DNA of 5,101 bases from Caulobacteraceae bacterium (lineage in GTDB: Bacteria > Pseudomonadota > Alphaproteobacteria > Caulobacterales > Caulobacteraceae), in the NCBI GenBank assembly GCA_030151985.1, contig JASLDZ010000438.1, positions 1-5,101 of the forward strand. The letters are read 5' to 3'. Below are positions 1 to 4,525 of this stretch, piece after piece. Within the stretch, counting starts at the first letter, position 1; the number at the start of each line of letters is the position of its first letter. The notes under the pieces were generated by a model. The model made no database searches. It was not told the DNA's origin and was given only the letters and a program-made list of their open reading frames with translations. The translations under genes were made by a program, and so were the position numbers.

Positions 1-488
1 CCTCGGTCGCCCTGCGCATCGTGCGCGGCCCGCTCGAAAAGCACACGCTGGAAGGACGGGTGGTCGGCGTGCTGTTCGCCGACGGCAGCGACGCGGAGGC
101 GCTGGGCCGCCTGACGTCGGAGGGGAAGGCTGCGGGCGGGACGGTGAAGACGATCGCGCCTAAGGTCGGCGCGGTGCCGCTGTCAGACGGTTCGTCCGTC
201 AAGGCCGACGCCCAGCTGTTCGGCCAGCCTTCCGTCACCGTGGACGCCTGTGCGGTGATCCTTTCCGAGGAGGCCTGCGCCAAGCTCGTGAAGGAGGGCG
301 CGGCGGTGCAGTGGGTGATGGACGCCTTCGGCCACCTGAAGGCGATCGGAGCCAACGCCGAGGCTCAGCCCCTGCTCGACAAAGCGGGGGTGGAAACGGA
401 CGATGGCGTCACAGATCTCGCCGGCTTCGCTGAGGCTGCCAAGCGTCGCTACTGGGACCGCGAGCCGAAAGTGCGCACTCTGGCTTGA
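1..488 (+). CDS. katE: Catalase HPII (large subunit), C-terminal fragment
   Basis: Only the last 161 codons (frame from base 3) and the TGA stop at 486-488 are present; the heme catalase core lies upstream of the window. The fragment corresponds to the C-terminal flavodoxin/DJ-1-like domain that large-subunit catalases carry after the core. Recognisable stretches are GRVVGVLFADG, PSVTVDACAVIL, a VMDAFGHLKAIG segment and the terminal WDREPKVRTLA, which line up with the end of E. coli HPII (GRVVAILLND, PSLTVDAVIVPC, YKHLKPIAL, VWSRIPKI) as I remember it. The enzyme dismutates hydrogen peroxide in the cytoplasm. The extra domain is thought to stabilise the tetramer and shape substrate access. 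A GTG at 21 is only an internal codon, not a start. A hairpin follows 12 nt after the stop, so this is probably the last gene of its transcript. It converges on the minus-strand operon. Family assignment is firm; catalytic residues cannot be checked here. Confidence 0.88.
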   Translation, partial: SVALRIVRGPLEKHTLEGRVVGVLFADGSDAEALGRLTSEGKAAGGTVKTIAPKVGAVPLSDGSSVKADAQLFGQPSVTVDACAVILSEEACAKLVKEGAAVQWVMDAFGHLKAIGANAEAQPLLDKAGVETDDGVTDLAGFAEAAKRRYWDREPKVRTLA

Positions 489-499
489 AGAGGCCGGCG

Positions 500-527
500 G
501 ACGACGCTGAGGCTCCTCAGCGTCGTC
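500..527 (+). terminator. Hairpin downstream of catalase, likely terminator
   Basis: A perfect 12-bp inverted repeat (GACGACGCTGAG, 4-nt loop GCTC, CTCAGCGTCGTC) begins 12 nt after the catalase stop. The position and strength fit a transcription terminator or 3'-end stabilising hairpin. No T-run follows (next bases TGGGCGCC), so it is not a textbook intrinsic terminator. U-poor hairpins at gene ends are common in GC-rich genomes. Confidence 0.6.
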
Positions 528-827
528 TGGGCGCCAGGAGCGGCCCTAGCCCTAGTACGGAAAGCGGACCCTGGCAGGTCGCCCTGCAAGGTATCCTGCC
601 CGTCCGGCTAGAAAAGCTTCTCGCCGCGGCGCCGCTGGAGCGAGCTTAGCGCCCGCCTCGCCCCAACAGCGACCCTCTGGCTGCCTCTAAAAGCCGGACC
701 TTCAGCAGGGGGCGCGGGAGCGTCCACGCTGGTAGGTAGGCTAGCGGCGCGGTTCGACCCACTGCGATCTCCCCATCTTCGACTTAGATTAAAGGTGCTT
801 TGACTCGGAGCGAATGCCTGGATAGTC

Positions 828-850
828 GCAGCAGCGTCTATGGCTGCTGC
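828..850 (+). repeat. 8-bp inverted repeat around the 840 ATG
   Basis: GCAGCAGC (828-835) and GCTGCTGC (843-850) are perfect inverted copies separated by 7 nt. If transcribed, the ATG at 840-842 would lie in the loop. The arms are simple GCA/GCT triplet repeats, so chance origin is quite possible. Confidence 0.4.
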
Positions 851-977
851 CGTGGGCCTGAGCTCCCCGTCGCAAGAAGAGCCTTTGGGCGAAGCTATTT
901 GCGCCTTAAGCGGCCTAGTAGCTGTTGCCTTTGCAGCTGCGGACATCCTGAAGCGGAGAAAGCCGCCCAACCGGTAA
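840..977 (+). CDS. Candidate 45-aa single-pass membrane protein (weak)
   Basis: An ATG at 840 opens 45 codons ending in TAA at 975-977. The product has a polar N-terminal part (SSPSQEEP, about residues 8-15), then a hydrophobic stretch at about residues 19-37 rich in Ala, Val, Leu and Ile, then a basic tail KRRKPPNR. That is the layout of a small single-pass membrane protein with its basic end in the cytoplasm. The same frame stays open and hydrophobic upstream to the stop at 801-803, but has no ATG, GTG or TTG start there. Against it: no Shine-Dalgarno sequence precedes the ATG, only about 60% of codons end in G or C, far fewer than in the neighbouring genes, and I do not recognise the sequence. 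The ATG sits in the loop region of an 8-bp dyad. It could be a remnant or chance. Confidence 0.22.
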   Translation: MAAAVGLSSPSQEEPLGEAICALSGLVAVAFAAADILKRRKPPNR

Positions 978-1072
978 CCACACTGAACGGCTGCAAGCGG
1001 CGTCCGCATTCTGGGCCGAGAGCGCGCCGGGAACCTGAGGCCGGTCCGCGCCAGCAGCGGCCATTAGCTTAC

Positions 1073-1137
1073 CGCCAGCTTCCGGACATTCCGCAGGCAA
1101 CCGCCGACTCCGCTCGCGGTAGCGGCGCCAGCTTCCG
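1073..1137. repeat. 12-bp direct repeat CGCCAGCTTCCG (two copies)
   Basis: Identical copies of CGCCAGCTTCCG occur at 1073-1084 and 1126-1137, with start points 53 bp apart, in the noncoding spacer just downstream of the minus-strand operon. The second copy is 18 bp from the start of the hairpin that overlaps the SDR stop. No function is apparent. Confidence 0.5.
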
Positions 1138-1155
1138 TTTGCTACCCGTTGCGGA

Positions 1156-1186
1156 CCCAGCTGAGCGCGCCCAGCGATCAGCTGGG
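1156..1186 (-). terminator. Hairpin overlapping the SDR stop, possible operon terminator
   Basis: CCCAGCTGA (1156-1164) and TCAGCTGGG (1178-1186) form a perfect 9-bp stem with a 13-nt loop. On the minus strand the first arm contains the last codons and the TGA stop of the SDR gene. No U-run follows on that strand, so this could be a terminator, an mRNA 3'-end stabiliser, or a stem that also works for plus-strand readthrough from the catalase side. Confidence 0.45.
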
Positions 1187-2005
1187 CTTGAGTTCACCGT
1201 AGAAGAAGCTGGCGGTGACGCCTCCATCCATAAGGAAGTCGCTGCCCGTGATGAACGCTCCGTCAGCGCCCATGAGAAGAGCGCCCACGACGCCCACCTC
1301 GTCCGGGGTGCCGGCCCGGCCGGCGGGGCTCAGATCGATCATGCGCCGGTAGCCGGCACCGCGGGGTCCGGAGAGTTCGTCGTTGGCGAGCGGCGTGATG
1401 ATGATGCCGGGGCTGATCGTGTTCACCCGTGCGCCGCGCTTGCCCCAGCGGACAGCCTCGGCCTTCACGCGCAGGGCGTTCGCCCGCTTCGAGAGCTGAT
1501 AGGCGTGCAGGGGGTCTGTCACCTTGTCCGGCTGCAGCATCTCCAGGCGCAGAAGGTCGTCGGCCGGGGTCGTGGCGAGAAGCGCGTCCTCCTCCGCCGT
1601 GAGGGCCGGCAGGCGGTGACCGGATTGCGAGGCGATCACGACTGCCGAGCCGCCGCGGGCGATGACGTCGCCGAAGGTCTCGAGGATCACGGCCGTGCCG
1701 TAGAGGTCGACATGCAGGATCGTCGCCGGCGGCGCCTGTGAGGGCGAGACGCCCGCCGCGTGGATCACGCCCGACACGTCGCCCAGCGCAGTTGCGGTCG
1801 CGACCAGGGCCTCGATCGACGGCCGTTTCGAGATATCGACCGTCGTCGTGCTGACGGTGAAGCCGGCGTCGGCCAGCACCTTTGCCGCGGCGTCGGCGGT
1901 TTCCAGCCGGAGGTCCGCGAGCAGGACGTGCTTGCCCGCGCTGACGCGGCGCGCGATTGCGATGCCGATCGAGCCGGCGCCGATGACGACGATAACCTGG
2001 GTCAT
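1178..2005 (-). CDS. SDR family oxidoreductase, 3-alpha-HSDH-like insertion
   Basis: This is a 275-residue short-chain dehydrogenase/reductase that reduces or oxidises a carbonyl/alcohol with a nicotinamide cofactor in the cytoplasm. The N-terminal Rossmann motif is GAGSIG (residues 9-14). Asp31 at the end of the second strand (VLLADLR) favours NAD(H) over NADP(H). HAAG at 82-85 replaces the usual NNAG. Ser126 or Ser128, Tyr169 and Lys173 (YQLSK) form the catalytic set, followed by RVNTISPG (193-200) and FLMDGG near the C terminus. The Ser-to-Tyr spacing is 41-43 residues rather than about 13, an insertion of about 28-30 residues like that in Comamonas 3-alpha-hydroxysteroid dehydrogenase/carbonyl reductase (Ser114, Tyr155, Lys159). 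The ATG at 2005 overlaps the upstream CMD stop by 4 nt (ATGA), which supports this start and translational coupling; the Shine-Dalgarno is only a weak AAGAAAG. It is the last gene of the operon. The substrate is unknown. Confidence 0.9.
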   Translation of the reverse strand: MTQVIVVIGAGSIGIAIARRVSAGKHVLLADLRLETADAAAKVLADAGFTVSTTTVDISKRPSIEALVATATALGDVSGVIHAAGVSPSQAPPATILHVDLYGTAVILETFGDVIARGGSAVVIASQSGHRLPALTAEEDALLATTPADDLLRLEMLQPDKVTDPLHAYQLSKRANALRVKAEAVRWGKRGARVNTISPGIIITPLANDELSGPRGAGYRRMIDLSPAGRAGTPDEVGVVGALLMGADGAFITGSDFLMDGGVTASFFYGELKPS

Positions 2006-2328
2006 GTGTTTGCTTTCTTGAAAGCGTCGCGCAGCACCGGCACGGCCGTGTTGGCGGCTGGCCAGCCGGCGTAAAGGGCGAGGTGGGTCACCAGCTCGGC
2101 CAGCTCATCCTGGGTCACGCCGTTGGCGAGCGCCCGGTCGACGTGGCCGGGCAGCTCGTTGTGGCGGTAGCCGGCGACCAGGGCCCCTACCGTGATCAGG
2201 CTGCGGTCGCGCTTGGAGAGGCCCGGGCGCTCCCAGACCTCGCCGAACAGCACGCGGTCGGAGAGATCGGCGAGGGCGGGCGACACGTCGCCATACGCCT
2301 TCTGGGCGGGGCTGGGGGCGTCGGCCAT
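2002..2328 (-). CDS. Carboxymuconolactone decarboxylase family protein, Cys-free
   Basis: The 108-residue product is a small all-helical protein of the CMD/AhpD family. The pattern LFGEVWERPGLSKRDRSLITVGAL (from residue 27), then ELPGHVDRALANGVTQDELAE and LALYAGWPAANTA, follows the PcaC type (gamma-carboxymuconolactone decarboxylase of protocatechuate breakdown). The usual YCG-PAAN motif reads YAGWPAAN here, with Ala88 in place of Cys. There is no cysteine anywhere in the protein, so AhpD-type CxxC peroxidase chemistry is excluded, and true PcaC activity is doubtful since no other pca genes are visible. The start at 2328 has a strong Shine-Dalgarno (GGGGAGGA, 6 nt upstream) and overlaps the cupin stop by 1 nt (TGATG). 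The frame stays open upstream to 2580, but that part only shadows the cupin gene. Pairing with the cupin, coupled in both sequence and translation, suggests the two act on one pathway. Confidence 0.88.
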   Translation of the reverse strand: MADAPSPAQKAYGDVSPALADLSDRVLFGEVWERPGLSKRDRSLITVGALVAGYRHNELPGHVDRALANGVTQDELAELVTHLALYAGWPAANTAVPVLRDAFKKANT

Positions 2329-2726
2329 CAGTGGTCCTCCCCGGCGTACTGCGCGTCCGTGACCTGCTCCAGCCAGTCGACCGCCTTGCCGTCCTTCGCC
2401 TCGGCGATGGCGATATGGCTCATGGCGCAATCGGGCGCGGCCCCGTGCCAGTGCTTCTCGCCCGGCTCGAAGAACACGATGTCGCCGGGGCGCACCTCCT
2501 GCACCGTGCCGCCCAGCTGCTGGACACGGCCGAGGCCGGACGTGATGAGGATCGTCTGGCCAAGCGGATGGGTGTGCCACGCCGTGCGCGCACCGGGCTC
2601 GAAGGTGACGGTCGCGGCGCTGATCCCGCCGCTGCCTTTAAAGGGCGCGTCGATCCGGACCTTTCCTGTGAAGTAGTCGGCCGGGCCGGGGGCTGATGGC
2701 GTGGCGCCGCTGCGGGTGATGTTCAT
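2328..2726 (-). CDS. Cupin protein resembling Mn-dependent hydroxynitrile lyase (GtHNL group)
   Basis: This 132-residue single-domain cupin matches in length and start the bacterial cupin hydroxynitrile lyases, notably Granulicella tundricola GtHNL as I remember it: GPADYFTG near residue 14, FEPGARTAWHTHPLGQT at 42-58, GDIVFFEPGEKHWHGAAP at 81-98, and DGKAVDWLEQVTDAQY near the end. Metal ligands would be His51, His53, Gln57 and His92; Gln in place of the usual cupin Glu is typical of that group (His53, His55, Gln59, His94 in GtHNL). His94 and His104 also match conserved histidines. At the GtHNL Gln110 position this protein has Ala108. Such enzymes split or form cyanohydrins in vitro; their natural role is unsettled, and many relatives are annotated simply as cupins. 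A Shine-Dalgarno AGGAAAGGA sits 7 nt before the ATG, 17 nt after the aldo/keto reductase. Family is firm; lyase activity is inferred. Confidence 0.85.
   Translation of the reverse strand: MNITRSGATPSAPGPADYFTGKVRIDAPFKGSGGISAATVTFEPGARTAWHTHPLGQTILITSGLGRVQQLGGTVQEVRPGDIVFFEPGEKHWHGAAPDCAMSHIAIAEAKDGKAVDWLEQVTDAQYAGEDH
2335..2342 (-). promoter_or_regulatory. Strong Shine-Dalgarno for the CMD gene
   Basis: On the minus strand GGGGAGGA lies 6 nt before the ATG at 2328 and inside the last codons of the cupin gene. It fixes the CMD start at 2328 and argues against the longer open frame that extends to 2580. Confidence 0.8.
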
Positions 2727-2743
2727 GGCTCGGTCCTTTCCTG

Positions 2744-3727
2744 TCAGCGGCCCTGGCGGTCCGCGATGGCGGCCGGGTAGCGCGCGCCGACGAGCTCAAT
2801 CTGCCCGAGCGCGCCGTCGATCTCCTGCAGGTCGTCGGCCGACAGCTGCACGCTGGCGCCGCCAAGATTCTCCTCCAGGCGGTGCATCTTGGTCGTGCCC
2901 GGGATGGGCACGATCCAGGGCTTCTGGGCGAGCAGCCAGGCGAGGGCGATCTGCGCGTTGGTCACGCCGTGCTTCTTGGCCAGCACGCCCACCTGGTCGA
3001 CGAGGGCCATGTTGGCCTTCAGGTTCTCGGCCTCGAAACGCGGCACGACGGCCCGGAAGTCGCCTTCGCCGAACGTGGCGTTCGCGTCGATCTTCCCCGT
3101 CAGGAAGCCCTTGCCAAGCGGGCTGAACGGCACGAAGCCGATCCCCAGATCCTCGAGCAGGGGCAGGATCGCCTTCTCGGGCTCGCGCCAGAACAGCGAA
3201 TACTCGCTCTGCAGCGCGGCGACCGGCTGCACGGCGTGCGCTTTGCGGATGCTCTCGACGCCGGCCTCCGACATGCCGAAGTGCCGGACCTTGCCGGCCG
3301 CGATCAGCTCCTTCACCGCGCCGGCCACGTCTTCCATCGGCACGGCCGGGTCGATGCGGTGCTGATAGAGCAGGTCGATGTGGTCGGTCTTCAGGTGCTT
3401 CAGGGAGGCCTCGGTGACGGCCCGGATGTTCTCGGGGCGGCTGTCGAGGCCTTTGGCCACCAGTCCATCGGTGAAGCCGAACTTGGTGGCGATCACCACC
3501 TGATCGCGGACCGGGGCGAGCGCTTCGCCGACCAGCTCTTCGTTCGCGCCCTGGCTATAGGCTTCGGCCGTGTCGAAGAAGGTCACGCCGCGGTCGAAGG
3601 CGCCGCGGATCAGGGCGATGCCGGTCGCCTTGTCTGTGGCGGGGCCGTAGCCGTAGCTCAGGCCCATGCAACCGAGGCCGAGGGCGGAGACCTTGAGGCC
3701 GCTGTCGCCCAGAATACGCTTATCCAT
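2744..3727 (-). CDS. Aldo/keto reductase
   Basis: A complete 327-residue AKR, a cytoplasmic TIM-barrel enzyme that reduces aldehydes or ketones with NADPH. The N terminus (RILGDSGLKVSALGLGCMG) is characteristic. The catalytic tetrad is visible: Asp52 and Tyr57 in FFDTAEAY, Lys82 in ATKFGF and His123 in YQHRID. GMSEAGV (151-157), PFSPLGKGFLTGK (200-212) and IPGTTKMHRLEEN (275-287) are the cofactor-binding segments of the family, the last one fitting the NADPH 2'-phosphate site. The whole resembles the auxin-induced/YakC-like AKRs, which are generalist carbonyl reductases. The ATG at 3727 lies 21 nt after the preceding gene and has only a weak AGAAAG Shine-Dalgarno. It is the second gene of the operon, and the physiological substrate is not evident. 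Confidence 0.93.
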   Translation of the reverse strand: MDKRILGDSGLKVSALGLGCMGLSYGYGPATDKATGIALIRGAFDRGVTFFDTAEAYSQGANEELVGEALAPVRDQVVIATKFGFTDGLVAKGLDSRPENIRAVTEASLKHLKTDHIDLLYQHRIDPAVPMEDVAGAVKELIAAGKVRHFGMSEAGVESIRKAHAVQPVAALQSEYSLFWREPEKAILPLLEDLGIGFVPFSPLGKGFLTGKIDANATFGEGDFRAVVPRFEAENLKANMALVDQVGVLAKKHGVTNAQIALAWLLAQKPWIVPIPGTTKMHRLEENLGGASVQLSADDLQEIDGALGQIELVGARYPAAIADRQGR

Positions 3728-3748
3728 CGTGTGTCGCTTTCTGCGGTC

Positions 3749-4390
3749 TCAGCCGCGAACAGGTTGGGGTTGAAGGTTGAGGGCGCGGCGCAGCGCGGCC
3801 GCGCTAAGGTGGGCGCGGAAGCCGGCGCCGCCCCGCTGGAAGCGGCGGGCGCCGGCGAGATCGTCGACGGCGACCGGATCGCACCCGGCGTCACGCACCA
3901 GCCGCTCAGCCACCTCGAGTGCGCCTGGATCGTCGCTGGCGATCGGCACGCCGAGACGTTCGTCCCGGCCAGCCGCCGAAGCCTCGACGGCCGTCGCGTC
4001 GACGGCGCTGAAGGCGCGCACGTACCGGACGCCCGGCAGGAGCCGGCGGGACGTCTGCGCCACACCCTCGGCTTCAACGTCTTCGATGAAGCGGGGCGGG
4101 TCGGGCCGGTAGGGATTGCAGGCATCCAGCACGATCTTTGCGGCGAGGGCCCCGCGCTGCTCCTCGCGGATGCTGGCGAGCGCCCGGTAGGGGACGGCGA
4201 TCAGCACGACCTCGCCGAACGCCGCGGCCTCGGCGACCGTGCCGGCAGACGCGCCCCGGCCCAGCGTGGCGATCGCCCGCCGCTGCTGCTCCACGTTGCG
4301 CGAGGAGAAGAGCACCTGGTGGCCGACCTGAACCCAGATCTTGCCGACAGAGCCGCCCAGCCAGCCAGCGCCGATGATGCCGATCTTCAT
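3749..4390 (-). CDS. F420-type NADP oxidoreductase / NAD(P)-binding protein
   Basis: This 213-residue protein has an N-terminal Rossmann fold, MKIGIIGAGWLGG, with GxGxxG at residues 7-12. SSRN at 29-32 after the second strand is the kind of Ser/Arg signature that binds the NADP 2'-phosphate. VVLIAVPY (61-68), VLDACNPY (87-94) and VRAFSAVDA (124-132) follow the order seen in the NADP oxidoreductase/coenzyme F420-dependent family (Pfam PF03807), where the equivalents read NxxNP and KAFNT. Length is normal for that family. Outside actinobacteria and archaea, members usually have no link to F420, so F420 use should not be assumed. The start at 4390 has a good Shine-Dalgarno (GGAGGGAG, 5 nt upstream). 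It is the first gene of the operon, divergent from the LysR gene. A role in reducing a small carbonyl or quinone compound is only inference. Confidence 0.85.
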   Translation of the reverse strand: MKIGIIGAGWLGGSVGKIWVQVGHQVLFSSRNVEQQRRAIATLGRGASAGTVAEAAAFGEVVLIAVPYRALASIREEQRGALAAKIVLDACNPYRPDPPRFIEDVEAEGVAQTSRRLLPGVRYVRAFSAVDATAVEASAAGRDERLGVPIASDDPGALEVAERLVRDAGCDPVAVDDLAGARRFQRGGAGFRAHLSAAALRRALNLQPQPVRG

Positions 4391-4412
4391 AGCCGCTCCC
4401 TCCGGTTCTCGA

Positions 4413-4440
4413 CCGGGCGGCGCAGGATGCGGCCGCCCGG
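4413..4440 (-). repeat. 9-bp GC dyad in the operon leader
   Basis: CCGGGCGGC (4413-4421) and GCCGCCCGG (4432-4440) form a perfect inverted repeat with a 10-nt spacer. It begins 23 nt upstream of the first operon ATG, so it would be a very stable hairpin in the leader mRNA, just ahead of the Shine-Dalgarno at 4396-4403. It could instead be a DNA operator. A second small dyad (CCGGT 4402-4406, ACCGG 4412-4416) overlaps the Shine-Dalgarno and competes with it. Confidence 0.5.
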
Positions 4441-4467
4441 GATCACCGGCGGAGGGAACTTAGGCCC

Positions 4468-4501
4468 TGCCGACTTTGCCGATTAGCCGCTATATTCGGC
4501 A
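4468..4501. promoter_or_regulatory. TGCCGA repeats, candidate LysR operator
   Basis: TGCCGA occurs at 4468-4473 and 4477-4482, and its inverse TCGGCA at 4496-4501. The inner pair makes an imperfect 25-bp dyad centred near 4489 (arms extend as TGCCGA-t-TA and TA-t-TCGGCA). It overlaps the TATATT -10 candidate of the LysR gene, as expected for an autoregulatory site shared by two divergent promoters. A clean T-N11-A LysR box was not found within it. Confidence 0.4.
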
Positions 4502-4515
4502 TGAAGTCATACTTT

Positions 4516-4519
4516 AGGA
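4516..4519 (+). promoter_or_regulatory. Shine-Dalgarno of the LysR gene
   Basis: AGGA ends 6 nt before the ATG at 4526 and supports that start; no other in-frame ATG, GTG or TTG lies between the stop at 4502-4504 and 4526. Confidence 0.6.
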
Positions 4520-4525
4520 TCACGA

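Larger units (their letters stand above)
489..1177. other. 689-bp region without a convincing conventional gene
   Basis: This convergent spacer lies between the catalase stop and the stop of the SDR gene. Frames here lack the strong G/C third-position bias of the flanking genes and stop codons are frequent in most frames. Structure seen: the catalase hairpin (500-527); a left arm GCAGG (574-578) that can pair with CCTGC at 583-587 or at 595-599; an 8-bp dyad at 828-850; a 12-bp direct repeat at 1073-1084 and 1126-1137; and scattered words resembling GCGGACATT or GCGGCCATT. One 45-codon frame (840-977) is listed separately. No tRNA, rRNA, CRISPR array or insertion sequence ends were recognised. 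It could be decayed sequence or hold an unrecognised small RNA. Confidence 0.6.
4391..4525. promoter_or_regulatory. Divergent control region between LysR gene and operon
   Basis: The 135 bp between the two divergent starts should hold both promoters and the LysR binding sites. Its central part, about 4455-4525, is more A/T-rich than the genes around it. A -10-like TATATT at 4491-4496 lies 30 nt before the LysR ATG, with TGCCGA at 4468-4473 as a poor -35 candidate 17 nt upstream. No clear promoter for the minus-strand operon was found. Two dyads within it are listed separately. Confidence 0.6.

Noticed and set aside
751..760. GGTTCGACCC resembling a tRNA T-loop
   Set aside because: No flanking T-stem, anticodon arm or acceptor stem could be built around it on either strand.
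608..1009. Minus-strand open frame of 133 codons in the spacer
   Set aside because: Third positions are weakly biased compared with the neighbouring genes, the protein has no recognisable domain, and there is no good Shine-Dalgarno. It may be remnant sequence but is not supportable as a gene.
800..1741. Plus-strand open frame of 313 codons from a TTG
   Set aside because: More than half of it is antisense to the SDR gene, the rest is Arg/Ala/Pro-rich with no motif, and it has no ribosome site.
2002..2580. N-terminally extended form of the CMD protein (192 codons)
   Set aside because: The extra 84 codons only shadow the cupin gene and read as Arg/His/Pro-rich nonsense; the strong Shine-Dalgarno and family length fix the start at 2328.
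2882..4486. Plus-strand open frame of 534 codons antisense to the AKR and NADP oxidoreductase genes
   Set aside because: The minus-strand proteins there have clear family motifs and good ribosome sites; the antisense translation shows no recognisable domain and is the usual shadow frame of GC-rich coding DNA.
4501..4503. ATG at 4501 as start of the LysR gene
   Set aside because: It is in a different frame from the LysR protein, and an in-frame stop at 4502-4504 precedes the real start at 4526.
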